From the NCBI RefSeq assembly GCF_003989515.1, contig NZ_RBLU01000005.1:1-64000 (forward strand): 64,000 bases of DNA. The letters run 5' to 3'. The notes under the pieces are model-generated. The model was not told where the DNA came from. It saw nothing but the letters and a program-made list of their open reading frames with translations, and ran no database searches. The DNA comes from Curtobacterium sp. HSID17257. Its GTDB lineage: Bacteria; Actinomycetota; Actinomycetes; Actinomycetales; Microbacteriaceae. Numbering within the stretch: the stretch's first letter is position 1; each line of letters begins with the position of its first letter. Of this stretch, positions 7,275-16,146 are shown piece after piece. A program made the translations under genes and the position numbers.

Positions 7275-9449
7275 TCAGCCGGCGGCGATCGGCTCCGCGG
7301 AGGCCGCCGCAGCGTTCACGTCGGCCAGGCCGAGCACGTCGAGCAGCCAGGCGAGCTCGAACGCCCGCTCACGCCAGGAGTCGTACCGGCCGCTCACCCC
7401 GCCGTGCCCCGCGGCCATCTCGGTCTTCAGCAGCACCGGAGCACCGACTTCGCGGAGCTTCGCGGTCCACTTCGCCGGCTCCACGTAGAGCACACGCGTG
7501 TCGTTGATCGACGTCACGGCGAGGATCTGCGGGTACTGCACGTCCTCGCGCACGTTCTCGTACGGCGAGTACTCGCTCATGTACCGGTAGACCTCGGCAT
7601 CGTGCAGCGGGTCGCCCCACTCGTCCCACTCGATCACGGTGAGCGGCAGGTCCGGGTCGAGGATGCTGGTCAGCGCGTCGACGAACGGCACGGCGGCCAG
7701 GATGCCCGCGAAGCGCTCGGGCGCCAGGTTCGCGACGGCACCCATCAGCAGACCACCGGCGCTGCCGCCCTCGGCCACGAGACGGTCGGCGCTCGTCCGG
7801 CCGCTCTCGATGAGGTGCTCCGCGACCGCGACGAAGTCGGTGAAGGTGTTCTTCTTCGTCAGTGTCTTGCCGTCCTCGTACCAGTGCCGACCCATCTCGC
7901 CGCCACCCCGCACGTGGGCGACCGCGAAGACGACCCCACGGTCGAGCATCGACAGGCGCATGACGCTGAAGCCCGGGTCGATCGAGTGCTCGTACGAGCC
8001 GTACCCGTACAGGTGCAGCGGCGCCGGGGTGTCGGCATCGACCGCGTCGCGGCGCCAGACGAGCGAGATCGGTACCTTCGTGCCGTCCGGGGCGGTCGCC
8101 CAGTCACGCTCCTGCACGTAGTCGGCCGGGTCGTAGCCGCCGAGGACGGGCTGTCGCTTGAGCACTGTGACCTCGCCGGTCGCCAGGTCGAGGTCGCTGA
8201 CCTCGGACGGGGTCACGAAGGACGTGTAGCCGATGCGCAGGGTCGGTTGCTCCCACTCCGGGTTGCCGCCGAGCCCCGCCGAGAACAGCGCTTCGTCGAA
8301 GGGGACCTCGTGCGCGTCGCCGTACCCGTCGCCCTCGATCGGGATGACCGCGACGCGGGGGAGCGCCTCGGCCCGGTACTCGAGCGCCAGGTGACCGGCG
8401 AAGGCGTCCACGGACTCGATTCGGCGCTCGGAGTGGTGCGCGACGACGACACGACGGTCGTGCTCCGAGGTCGGGTCGTCCGCGGGGACGTCGACGAGCT
8501 CGAAGTTCTCGGCACCGTCGTTGTGCAGTACCAGGAAGCGGTCGCTCCCACCGACGATGGCGTGCTCGATCTCGTACTCGACGCCGTCACGCCGCGGCCA
8601 GACGACCCGGAACTCGCCGGTCGGGTCGGCCGCGTCGAGCACCAGCGCCTCGGACGTGATCTTCGACCCGAGCTCGATGACGATGTACTGCGACGAGCGG
8701 GTGACGCCGACGCCGACCCAGTAGCGGTCGTCGGGCTCCTCGAACACCACGACGTCGTCGCCGGTGGCGCTGCCGACCGCGTGCCGCCAGATGCGGTCCG
8801 GACGCCAGGACTCGTCGACCGTCGGGTAGAACACGTACTGCCCGGACGGGTCGAAGGTGGCGCCCGATCCGGTGTCCGGGATCTCGTCGCCGAGGTCGGT
8901 GCCCGTCGTGAGGTCGCGCACGTGCAGCGTGTAGCGCTCGTCGCCCTCGACGTCCACGCCGTAGAGCAGGCGGGTGCCGTCGTCGCTGATGTCGTAGCTG
9001 CCGAGCGAGAAGAAGTCGTGCCCCTCGGCCAGGGCGTTGCCGTCGAGGACGACCTGCTCACCGGGCAGGGCCGCAGCGCCCTCGTCGACCCTGGGCGGCG
9101 TCCAGTCGTCCGGGCCGCTGATCGGCGCGCGGCACTGCACGCCGTACTGGCTGCCCTCGGCCGTGCGCGTGAAGTACCACCAGTCGCCCATGCGCACCGG
9201 CACGGAGAGGTCGGTCTCCTGCACGCGGTTCTTCACCTCGGCGAAGATGCGGTCGCGGAGGCTCGCGAGGTGCGCCGTCCGTGCCTCGGTCCACGCGTTC
9301 TCGGCCTCGAGGTGGGCGAGGGTCTCCGGTGACTCCTTGTCCCGCAGCCACTCGTAGTCGTCGACGAAGTCGATGCCGTGGTGGGTCCGCGTGACGGGCC
9401 GCTTGGCGGCGGTCGGCGGGGTGGCCTGGGCGTGCTCGCTGCTCACCAC
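7275..9449 (-). CDS. S9 family prolyl oligopeptidase / oligopeptidase B-like
   Basis: A 724-residue serine peptidase of the usual length for this family. An N-terminal helix region and a beta-propeller (roughly 80-420) precede an alpha/beta-hydrolase domain. The nucleophile is Ser563 in GGSAGG; Asp650 (INDTR) and His682 (AAGHGG) complete the triad at the expected spacing. It is expected to cleave short peptides in the cytosol; no signal peptide is seen. The start is one of two adjacent GTG codons at 9449 and 9446, embedded in the end of the Fic gene (TGGTGA), so translation is probably coupled to Fic. Confidence 0.9.
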   Translation of the reverse strand: MVSSEHAQATPPTAAKRPVTRTHHGIDFVDDYEWLRDKESPETLAHLEAENAWTEARTAHLASLRDRIFAEVKNRVQETDLSVPVRMGDWWYFTRTAEGSQYGVQCRAPISGPDDWTPPRVDEGAAALPGEQVVLDGNALAEGHDFFSLGSYDISDDGTRLLYGVDVEGDERYTLHVRDLTTGTDLGDEIPDTGSGATFDPSGQYVFYPTVDESWRPDRIWRHAVGSATGDDVVVFEEPDDRYWVGVGVTRSSQYIVIELGSKITSEALVLDAADPTGEFRVVWPRRDGVEYEIEHAIVGGSDRFLVLHNDGAENFELVDVPADDPTSEHDRRVVVAHHSERRIESVDAFAGHLALEYRAEALPRVAVIPIEGDGYGDAHEVPFDEALFSAGLGGNPEWEQPTLRIGYTSFVTPSEVSDLDLATGEVTVLKRQPVLGGYDPADYVQERDWATAPDGTKVPISLVWRRDAVDADTPAPLHLYGYGSYEHSIDPGFSVMRLSMLDRGVVFAVAHVRGGGEMGRHWYEDGKTLTKKNTFTDFVAVAEHLIESGRTSADRLVAEGGSAGGLLMGAVANLAPERFAGILAAVPFVDALTSILDPDLPLTVIEWDEWGDPLHDAEVYRYMSEYSPYENVREDVQYPQILAVTSINDTRVLYVEPAKWTAKLREVGAPVLLKTEMAAGHGGVSGRYDSWRERAFELAWLLDVLGLADVNAAAASAEPIAAG

Positions 9450-10675
9450 GCCACCCTATGCGCCCGGGCCTCGACACCTGCTCGCACGCGCTCGGTGAAC
9501 GCGTCGAGCTCGGCCACCACCGCCGGCGCGATCCACGCTCGGCGCCGACGACGGTCGGTCACCGGTCGCAGGACCCCGGCCCGGCAGAGGTCGGCGACCG
9601 TGGTCTCGAGCAGCGGCTCGACCGGCCCCCTGGCGACGCCCTGCGCGACCGAGCGGCGGAGGAGGTCCTCGGCGTGGTCCTCGGTCAGGACGGCGTCCTG
9701 CTCGAGTGCCCGCCCGAGCACCGCGTGCGGGCCGGAGGCGCAGGTCGTCGCCGCGCGGTCCTGCGCCACCTCGTCGAGCAGCAGACCCGTCACGAGCGCC
9801 TCGTCCGAACCGGTGCCCACGGCGATCGCCACCTCGCGGACCCACTCGTCGACGTGCCCGTCGCGGTACTGCGTCAGGTGACGGAAGTACCTGCCGCGCT
9901 CGGCGACCAGGACGGACGAGACCGGTGGGCTCGCCCGTCGCGTCGCTCCCCGACGGCGCAGCACCGCGGCGACGAGCGCGCGGCCCGTCCGACCGTTGCC
10001 GTCGGTGAACGGGTGGACCGACTCGAACTGCGCGTGTGCGATCGCCGCCTGGGCCACCGGGTGCAGGTCGTCCCGCTCGAGGAACGCGAAGAGATCGCCC
10101 ATGAGCGCGGGGACGAGGTCGGGCGGCGGCGGGACGTGGTCGGCGTCACGCGGTATGCGTCCGCCGCCGATCCAGTTCTGCACGGTGCGGTAGCGGCCGG
10201 CGTGCGGACCGTCCACGGGGTCACCGCGCAGCAGCCCGCGGTGCGCGTCGAGGAGCGCGCCCTCGTCGAGGTGGCCGGCCCCGGCTGCCCGGACCAGGCG
10301 CTCGAGGGCGTCCCCGGCCTGCACCATCGCCGAGGCGCTCGTGTTCGCCCGCACACCCACCATGGCCCGTGCGACGTCCTCGGCCGTGGCGTCCTCGTGC
10401 TCGATGCGCGAGGTCGCGGCCGCCTCGGTACGGGTGAGCAGCCGGTGCAGGGGATCGGGACCACCGTCGTCGTCGAGGGCTCGGAGCGCATCGAGGCTCC
10501 GGTCGAGCAGCGCCGCGGTCGCGTCGTCGGGCTCCCAGCAGGCGTCGGCGATGCGCGGTGGGACGGAGGCCGTGACGGTCGAGGTCGTCCGGACGTCGCG
10601 GTCGCCGCGGAGGGCGCTGCGCCACGGGCGGACGACGGTGCCGTGCGCGGGCCAGGTCGGTCGGGGTCGGGACAC
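9443..10675 (-). CDS. Fic family protein (putative AMP-transferase)
   Basis: About 410 residues. An N-terminal Fic_N-like segment (WPAHGTVVRPWR at 8-19) leads to the Fic core, whose motif HPFTDGNGRTGR at 221-232 retains the catalytic His and the ATP-binding residues. TSRIEH at 88-93 resembles the self-inhibitory helix (S/T)xxxE(G/N) of class II Fic proteins, with Glu92 as the inhibitory residue but His in the last position. A C-terminal winged-helix-like region follows. GTG at 10675 is preceded by AGGAGG at the ideal distance. The gene overlaps the S9 peptidase start. The target protein is unknown. Confidence 0.88.
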   Translation of the reverse strand: MSRPRPTWPAHGTVVRPWRSALRGDRDVRTTSTVTASVPPRIADACWEPDDATAALLDRSLDALRALDDDGGPDPLHRLLTRTEAAATSRIEHEDATAEDVARAMVGVRANTSASAMVQAGDALERLVRAAGAGHLDEGALLDAHRGLLRGDPVDGPHAGRYRTVQNWIGGGRIPRDADHVPPPPDLVPALMGDLFAFLERDDLHPVAQAAIAHAQFESVHPFTDGNGRTGRALVAAVLRRRGATRRASPPVSSVLVAERGRYFRHLTQYRDGHVDEWVREVAIAVGTGSDEALVTGLLLDEVAQDRAATTCASGPHAVLGRALEQDAVLTEDHAEDLLRRSVAQGVARGPVEPLLETTVADLCRAGVLRPVTDRRRRRAWIAPAVVAELDAFTERVRAGVEARAHRVAW

Positions 10676-10780
10676 GGCGCCTCCTGGGGACTCGTCGATC
10701 GTGGGTGACGAGACGGTAGGACAGCCCAGCGCGCCGACACCAGGAATCCGGATTTCGCGGGTGACGACGGTGGGCCGCCG

Positions 10781-10786
10781 TACCGT
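10781..10786 (+). promoter_or_regulatory. -10 box TACCGT of the amidohydrolase gene
   Basis: TACCGT ends 6 nt before the ATG at 10793, so transcription should begin at or next to the start codon (leaderless mRNA). Confidence 0.5.
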
Positions 10787-10792
10787 GGTGGC

Positions 10793-11992
10793 ATGCGCAA
10801 CTCCTTCGTCGTCACCGGGGCCCACGTCGTCCCCGTCACCGCCCCGCCCTTCGACGGGGGTGCCGTCGTCGTCGAGGACGGCCGCATCACCGCGGTCGGC
10901 CCCGACGTCGCGCCTCCGCCCGGCCTGCCCGTGGTCGACGCCGCCGGCGCCTGGCTCGTCCCCGGCTTCGTCGAGTCGCACGGCCACGTCGGCATCCACG
11001 AGGAGGCGAACGGCTGGGCCGGCAACGACACCAACGAGATGACCGACCCGAACCAGGCCGCGGTCCGGGCGATCGACGCGGTCGACATCGACGACGAGGG
11101 GTTCCGCGACGCGCTGTCCGGCGGCATCACGAGCATCGTCGTGAAGCCCGGGTCGGGCAACCCGATCGGCGGGCAGACCGTCGCGATCAAGACCTGGGGC
11201 GGACGGACGATCGACGAGCAGCTCGTCTCCGACGCCGTGAGCGTGAAGAGCGCGCTCGGCGAGAACCCGAAGCGGGTGTACGGCGACAAGGGGAAGACGC
11301 CGTCGACGCGGCTCGGCGTCGCCAAGGTCATCCGCGAGGCCTTCGTCGCCGCCCAGGACTACCGCACCGCGCGGGACGCAGCCGCGGCGAAGGGGGAGCC
11401 CTTCACCCGCGACCTGACGAAGGAGACGCTCGTCCGGGTGCTCGACGGCGAGCTCGCCTGGGACCAGCACGTGCACCGGCACGACGACCTCGCGACCGCA
11501 CTCCGCCTGGCGGACGAGTTCGGCTACCGGCTGGTCGTGAACCACGGCACCGAGGCCCACAAGATCGCGGGCCTGCTCGCCGAGCGCGACGTCCCGGTCA
11601 TCTACGGCCCGTTGTTCACGAGTCGCTCGAAGGTCGAGCTCCGCGACCGCGGCATCCCGAACGTCGTGGCGCTCGCCGCCGCCGGCGTCCGGGTGGCGAT
11701 CACGACGGACGCGCCGGTCGTACCGATCGCGATGCTGGTCGACCAGGCCACCGCGGCCGTGAAGGAGGGCCTGCCCTGGCAGACCGCGCTCGAGGCCCTC
11801 ACGACGAACCCCGCGGACTTCCTCGGATTCGGCGACCGAGTCGGCCGCATCGCGTCGGGCTTCGACGCCGACCTGGTCCTGTGGGACGGCGACCCGCTCG
11901 CCGCGACCAGCCGCGCGACGCGCGTCTGGATCGAGGGCGCGTCCGTCTACGAGTGGGCCGACGGGACGGGCGTCACCACGCCGCGCTGGTGA
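10793..11992 (+). CDS. Amidohydrolase superfamily protein (imidazolonepropionase-like)
   Basis: A 399-residue metal-dependent hydrolase. A short beta-sandwich segment precedes a TIM barrel whose first metal site is SHGH at 62-65. Further ligands are expected in VVNHGTEAHK, in the following His-containing strands and in ITTDAP, where the Asp is the catalytic residue. A C-terminal strand region ending in WDGDPL closes the beta-sandwich, as in imidazolonepropionase and isoaspartyl dipeptidase relatives. No histidine-degradation gene is nearby, so the substrate is open. It is divergent from the Fic gene and followed by two palindromes. Confidence 0.85.
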   Translation: MRNSFVVTGAHVVPVTAPPFDGGAVVVEDGRITAVGPDVAPPPGLPVVDAAGAWLVPGFVESHGHVGIHEEANGWAGNDTNEMTDPNQAAVRAIDAVDIDDEGFRDALSGGITSIVVKPGSGNPIGGQTVAIKTWGGRTIDEQLVSDAVSVKSALGENPKRVYGDKGKTPSTRLGVAKVIREAFVAAQDYRTARDAAAAKGEPFTRDLTKETLVRVLDGELAWDQHVHRHDDLATALRLADEFGYRLVVNHGTEAHKIAGLLAERDVPVIYGPLFTSRSKVELRDRGIPNVVALAAAGVRVAITTDAPVVPIAMLVDQATAAVKEGLPWQTALEALTTNPADFLGFGDRVGRIASGFDADLVLWDGDPLAATSRATRVWIEGASVYEWADGTGVTTPRW

Positions 11993-11998
11993 CCCGGT

Positions 11999-12045
11999 GA
12001 CGGACTGGAGGCCCGTGGCGGCCCCGCCACGGTCCTCCCGTCCGC
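11999..12045. repeat. Family I palindrome, copy A (imperfect)
   Basis: Arms around GGAGGCCCGTGGCGG pair with two mismatches across a short loop. It begins 6 nt after the amidohydrolase stop codon. It belongs to the GACGGACGGGAGGC family and probably acts as a terminator. Confidence 0.65.
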
Positions 12046-12047
12046 AA

Positions 12048-12109
12048 GACGCAACCTCGGCGGTTGCTCGCAACGCCGTACCGCTGCGAGCAACCGCCGA
12101 CGTTGCGTC
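12048..12109. repeat. Family III palindrome, copy 1
   Basis: Arms of about 25 nt (12048-12072 with 12085-12109) contain GACGCAAC and CGGCGGTTGCTCGCA, with one internal mismatch region and a 12-nt loop. It follows copy A directly, between the convergent amidohydrolase and aminotransferase genes. A related element follows aspA at 21365-21424. Confidence 0.75.
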
Positions 12110-12130
12110 CCGCGGAGGGGGCGCCGAGCG

Positions 12131-13021
12131 TCAGGCGTCGCGGGACAGCAGGAAGTCGTTGATGCGCTCGGTCATCGGCAGGTCCATCGACCGCGCGACG
12201 CCGTTCACCGACCGGATCGGTGCCGCCTGGCGCACACTCGACAGCAGCCAGAGGGCGTCGGCGCCCTCGAGGTCGGCCAGGGTGAGCAGCTCGTACGACG
12301 TCGCGATGCCCTCGCCCTCGGCGAAGCGGAAGACGTCGGCCTGCGTCGTCCCGGCCAGGATCCCGATGTCGGTCCGCGGCGTCACGAACCGCCCGTCGAC
12401 CGACACCAGGAGGTTCGCGCGGGTGCCCTCGAGCACGTAGCCGTCGGTCGACACGAAGAGCGCGTCGTCGGCGCCGCGACGCTCGGCCTCGCGGAGCGCC
12501 GCCATGTTCACCGCGTAGGACAGCGTCTTCGCGCCCTGCAGCAGCCACGGCGAGGTCCGCTCGACGTCGTGCCGGTAGCCGCGGTCGAGCGTCACGACGG
12601 CGATGCCCTCGGTGCGTGCGGCGGACTGGTCGCCGGACGGCGCCGCGTAGACCCAGCCGGTCGGACGGCCCGAGCCCTCGACGCCGCGCGTCATCACGGT
12701 CTTCGCGAACGCCTCGCGCACCGGGTCGAGCCGGGCGCACGCCGCCTCGATCGCCTGTCGCCACGCGTCGAGGTGCGGCGCCGGGAGGTCGAGCATCGCG
12801 GCGGACCGGACGAACCGAGCCAGGTGCGGTTCGAGTGCCTGCGGCCGACCGTCCACCACGGTGATGGTCTCGAACACCCCGTCGCCGCGGATCGCACCGA
12901 GGTCCTGCACCTGCAGGTGCTCCTCGAGCGGCTTCGCCCACGTGTACGCGTCGGCCTCGGGGTCGTGCGGGGCGGCGTCGCGCGAGGGCTGGTTGAGGAC
13001 GGCGAGGACGGTGTCGGTCAT
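12131..13021 (-). CDS. Class IV aminotransferase, aminodeoxychorismate lyase-like
   Basis: A 296-residue PLP enzyme of fold type IV. The Schiff-base lysine is Lys165 in LQGAKTLSYA, and the PLP-contacting segment LEGTRANLLV follows near 197. GAIRGDGVFETI at 42-53 is the conserved entry motif. The sequence fits aminodeoxychorismate lyase (last step to p-aminobenzoate for folate) better than branched-chain or D-amino acid aminotransferases. The thyA-dfr pair later in the window uses folate, but it is too distant to support this. ATG at 13021 follows a TTGGAT box by about 6 nt. Confidence 0.8.
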   Translation of the reverse strand: MTDTVLAVLNQPSRDAAPHDPEADAYTWAKPLEEHLQVQDLGAIRGDGVFETITVVDGRPQALEPHLARFVRSAAMLDLPAPHLDAWRQAIEAACARLDPVREAFAKTVMTRGVEGSGRPTGWVYAAPSGDQSAARTEGIAVVTLDRGYRHDVERTSPWLLQGAKTLSYAVNMAALREAERRGADDALFVSTDGYVLEGTRANLLVSVDGRFVTPRTDIGILAGTTQADVFRFAEGEGIATSYELLTLADLEGADALWLLSSVRQAAPIRSVNGVARSMDLPMTERINDFLLSRDA

Positions 13022-13055
13022 GGCACCATCCAACCGCAGCGCCGGGCCGGGGGCG

Positions 13056-13406
13056 TCAGTCGCGGCCGGGGAGCGCGCCCATGAGCTTCCACACGGCGGG
13101 CGTCAGCTCGGGGTGCTGCAGGGCGATGCGGCGGAGCCGGTGGTACTCCTCACCGAGTTCGGTGCCCTGCCCGGAGGCCGGGTGACCCGCCCAGTGCGCG
13201 CTGCGCTGCCCGATCGCCGCGTCGAGCTCGACCGCGTCCGCCCGGAGGATGAGCACGACCTGCTCGTCGACGGTCGGGAGCGTGGGCATGAACTCCCACG
13301 GGTCCTCGCCCGCGCGGCTGCGGTGCTCGACGATCATCGAGATCTCCTCGGCGGCCTCGGCGCGCAGCACTTCGAGGCTGCGCCCGGTCCTGCGGGGCTC
13401 AGCCAT
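13056..13406 (-). CDS. Conserved-looking hypothetical protein, 116 residues
   Basis: A small soluble, acidic, mostly helical protein. It has a basic N terminus (AEPRRTGR), a segment IVEHRSRAGEDPWEFMP, and a C-terminal stretch EEYHRLRRIALQHPELTPAVWKLMG. No signal peptide or membrane segment is seen. ATG at 13406 is the only reasonable start that avoids the divergent Nudix gene. It may be co-transcribed with the aminotransferase 34 bp downstream. I do not recognise the family. Confidence 0.65.
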   Translation of the reverse strand: MAEPRRTGRSLEVLRAEAAEEISMIVEHRSRAGEDPWEFMPTLPTVDEQVVLILRADAVELDAAIGQRSAHWAGHPASGQGTELGEEYHRLRRIALQHPELTPAVWKLMGALPGRD

Positions 13407-13490
13407 GGTGCCCCCGCAGCCCGCCTGCCATGCCAGCGATCGTACGCCAGCACGGAGCGTCCACCGGACACGTCCGCCAGACTGGGGACC

Positions 13491-13997
13491 GTGACCGAAC
13501 GCGACGAGACGAAGTCCCAGCACGCCCCGGTCGTGGTCGTCTACCTGCTCCGTGACGGCGCCGACGGCCCAGAGGTGCTGCTCGGCGAGAAGCGCCGCGG
13601 GCTCGGTTCGGGACGGCTGGTCGGGCCGGGCGGCAAGCGGGAGCCGGGGGAGCCGCCGGTGGCGGCAGCGGTCCGCGAGGTGGCGGAGGAGGTCGGCCTG
13701 CGCCTCGAGACGGCCGACCTGGAGGCGCGTGGCACGTTGGACTACCGGTTCCCGTTCCGTCCGTCCTGGTCCCAGGTCTCGGACGTCTACGTGTGCCGCC
13801 GCTGGCAGGGAGAGCCCTCGGGCAGCGACGAGCTGGAGCCGCGGTGGGTCCCGGTCGACGCGGTGCCGTACGACGCGATGTGGGACGACGCGCGCTACTG
13901 GTTGCCGGGGGTGCTGGCCGGCGGGAGCGTCCGGGCGCGCTTCACCTTCGCGGAGGACAACGCGACCGTCTCGGGCTTCAGCGGCGCAGGCGTCTGA
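13491..13997 (+). CDS. Nudix hydrolase (MutT/8-oxo-dGTPase-like)
   Basis: A 168-residue protein with a complete Nudix box: Gly48, Glu54, then REVAEEVGL at 62-70. The strand LVGPGGK precedes it, and DYRFPF with SQVSDVYVC follows, as in MutT-type enzymes that clean 8-oxo-dGTP. The Nudix family is broad, so the substrate is uncertain. GTG at 13491 follows a CAGACT box by 7 nt. The stop codon lies inside a 20-bp tandem repeat. Confidence 0.85.
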   Translation: MTERDETKSQHAPVVVVYLLRDGADGPEVLLGEKRRGLGSGRLVGPGGKREPGEPPVAAAVREVAEEVGLRLETADLEARGTLDYRFPFRPSWSQVSDVYVCRRWQGEPSGSDELEPRWVPVDAVPYDAMWDDARYWLPGVLAGGSVRARFTFAEDNATVSGFSGAGV

Positions 13998-14053
13998 CGG
14001 GCGGCGCGGCCCACTGACAGGCGGCGCGGCCCACTCGCGGGCTGCGCGGGGGT
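13994..14053. repeat. 20-bp tandem repeat spanning the Nudix stop codon
   Basis: Two copies differ at one base (13994-14013 and 14014-14033). A third, weaker copy runs to the stop codon of the convergent gene at 14054. The unit contains CTGAC and GGCGGCGCGGCCCA, so each good copy carries a TGA. Confidence 0.7.
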
Positions 14054-14353
14054 CTAGCGGGCGCCGGCGCGGCCCTGCTGCACGCGGGTGCTGCCGGTGC
14101 GCGCCTCCTCGGCGGCTGCCATGACGTCGGCGTCCCCGCTGCGGCCGCCGAGCGGGCGGACGAAGAAGTCGACGATCCCGGCCGCGATCGCCCCGAGGAC
14201 GGCGAACATCGCCCAGCCGACGAACAGTCCGGCGGTGTTCCGGCCGTCGGCGGGCGCGAGGAACACGCTCGCCGCGTAGAGCACGGCCGCGATCACGAGG
14301 AACGCGACGACGGCGGTGACGAGGACGCGGTGCCAGGCGGTGCGCGGGTGCAT
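14054..14353 (-). CDS. Small two-helix membrane protein, 99 residues
   Basis: Two hydrophobic segments (about 10-32 and 44-66) are joined by a short polar loop, and a charged cytosolic tail follows. No family is recognised. It lies 53 bp downstream of the larger membrane protein on the same strand, so the two are probably co-transcribed and may work together. Confidence 0.65.
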   Translation of the reverse strand: MHPRTAWHRVLVTAVVAFLVIAAVLYAASVFLAPADGRNTAGLFVGWAMFAVLGAIAAGIVDFFVRPLGGRSGDADVMAAAEEARTGSTRVQQGRAGAR

Positions 14354-14406
14354 GCCGATCAGGATACGCGCGGTCCGGGGAACGACCGAGCGGGGGACGG
14401 AGTCGC

Positions 14407-16008
14407 TCAGCGCTCGGCGTGCCGTCCGTGCTGGCGCTCCTCGGGCGCGGCGGTCCGCGTCGTGCGGGATCCTGCCGGGGCCGGGCGGCGACCGGACGCG
14501 TCCACGCGGGGGACGGGACGGGTCCGTGGGCCGCTGGACGAGCCTCCCGGCCGACCGGGGCCGGACCGGTCCGCCTGCCGCACCACGGGGATGCGTCCGG
14601 TCGGGGTGGTCTCCTGCTCGAGCCCGTCCCGGCCGCCGGTGAAGACGTCGCCGGAGGCGCGGTCGTCCTCCCAGTCGTCGTCGCGCAGGACGCTCAGCGT
14701 GCCGGTCTCGGTCGAGGTCAGGCCGTGGCGTTCGAGCTCGGCGTCCCGCTGCTTCCCGAGGAACTCGCGGTTCGCGGTCTGCGCGTCCTGGAACATCGTC
14801 GTGCGGTCGTTCACGATCGCGGAGATCCGGCGGCGTTCCCACCACTGCTTGCCGATGAACATCAGCACGAGCCCGGCGGCGGCGTAGCAGGCCATGGTGA
14901 CCAGCCCGCGGCCGAACCCGGGGCCGACGCCGTAGATCTCGTGCTTGATCATGTCGACCATGCTCGAACCGACCACGACGTGGTTGAGCCACGCGAACGG
15001 TTCCGGCATGAACCACTTCGGGTACGCGCCGCCGGAGGACGGCATCGAGAGGAAGACGAAGCAGATCATCGCGGGTGCGGCGATGAAGCGGCCGACGAAG
15101 TAGCTCAGGCCGTTCACGGCGAGGCCGATCGCGACGATCCAGCCCCAGGCGATCAGGACGAGTTCGATCCAGTGCCCGTGGATCGCCCCGACGACGGGTC
15201 CGGCGAGCGTGTTCGTGATGAGCGAGATCACGAGGCCGCCGACGACGATCACGGTCATCCGAGTGCGGTGCCGCAGCGGGCCGCCCATGATGCCGATGAA
15301 CATCGCGACCATGTAGCCGCCGATGCACCAGGCGAGCATGACGTACATCGCGACCGTGCCGTACTCGTCGTACGCGGGCAGCGGCGCGAGCTCGGTGACG
15401 GTCGGGGCGGCGACGCCGATGCCGGTGAGCACGGAGGTCAGCGTCGCCGGGACGAGCGAGGCGACCTGGAACTGGTGGGCGCTGGCCTTGAAGACCTCGT
15501 TGGCGGACGGGTCGTAGGCGACGGCCATCGTGCCGGCGAGGACGTCCTGCTTCGCCCGGGCGAGCGAGTCGTAGACGTGGAAGACGTACTCGCCGGGCAG
15601 GGCCTTGTCGACGGCGGCGACGAGCGTCGGGTCGCTGCCGACCAGCGCCACGGGGACGTCGTGCGGGTGCGGGGCGTGGAAGGCGAAGACGTAGCAGAGG
15701 CAGAAGCCGACGATGAAGAACAGCGGCATCCACAGCTGCAGCCCGATGAGCTGCAGCGAGGGGTGGAGCGTGCCGTACCAGCGGCGGTAGCGACTGATCT
15801 TCTGCGGCTCGGGCACCGGCGCCTGACGCACGCGTGCCGCGCGGTGACCGCTGCCGCGACTACCGGCGACCGGTGCGCCGCGGCGGGGCTTCGAGCCGCC
15901 GCGGGTCGAGGGGCGGGTCTGCCGGGGCTTCGGCGCGGACGACCGCGGCACTCCGTCGCGATCGGGGAGGTCGCTGTTCCTGGGGACGTCGTTCCGCGGC
16001 TCGCTCAC
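14407..16008 (-). CDS. ABC-2/YhgE-like membrane protein with long polar tails
   Basis: About 533 residues. A polar, arginine- and proline-rich N-terminal tail of about 70 residues precedes a first membrane helix near 90-115. An extracytoplasmic domain of about 130 residues follows, then a group of five or six helices and a charged, low-complexity C-terminal tail of roughly 130 residues. One helix followed by a large external domain and a C-terminal helix cluster is the layout of YhgE/Pip, DUF3533 and ABC-2 permease relatives. No ATPase partner is adjacent. GTG at 16008 (SEPRND) is preferred to ATG at 16044. Function is unknown. Confidence 0.65.
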   Translation of the reverse strand: MSEPRNDVPRNSDLPDRDGVPRSSAPKPRQTRPSTRGGSKPRRGAPVAGSRGSGHRAARVRQAPVPEPQKISRYRRWYGTLHPSLQLIGLQLWMPLFFIVGFCLCYVFAFHAPHPHDVPVALVGSDPTLVAAVDKALPGEYVFHVYDSLARAKQDVLAGTMAVAYDPSANEVFKASAHQFQVASLVPATLTSVLTGIGVAAPTVTELAPLPAYDEYGTVAMYVMLAWCIGGYMVAMFIGIMGGPLRHRTRMTVIVVGGLVISLITNTLAGPVVGAIHGHWIELVLIAWGWIVAIGLAVNGLSYFVGRFIAAPAMICFVFLSMPSSGGAYPKWFMPEPFAWLNHVVVGSSMVDMIKHEIYGVGPGFGRGLVTMACYAAAGLVLMFIGKQWWERRRISAIVNDRTTMFQDAQTANREFLGKQRDAELERHGLTSTETGTLSVLRDDDWEDDRASGDVFTGGRDGLEQETTPTGRIPVVRQADRSGPGRPGGSSSGPRTRPVPRVDASGRRPAPAGSRTTRTAAPEERQHGRHAER

Positions 16009-16146
16009 TCGGCGCTCTGCTCCTTCTGCTGGTCGGAGCATCACGGTACGCCGAGGGCGCTCACCGCGCGCCGAGAGCTGTCGGTTCCGGACCGGCTGCG
16101 GCCGTAGCTGCGCCGGACCGGCGGCGCTGGACCGGCAACGCCCGGG

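Noticed and set aside
191-9332. Long open frames antisense to the FUSC, helicase and S9 peptidase genes, and comparable antisense frames elsewhere
   Set aside because: At this GC content, long frames appear on both strands. These are Arg-, Ala- or Ser-rich shadows with no domain, while the opposite strand encodes clear families.
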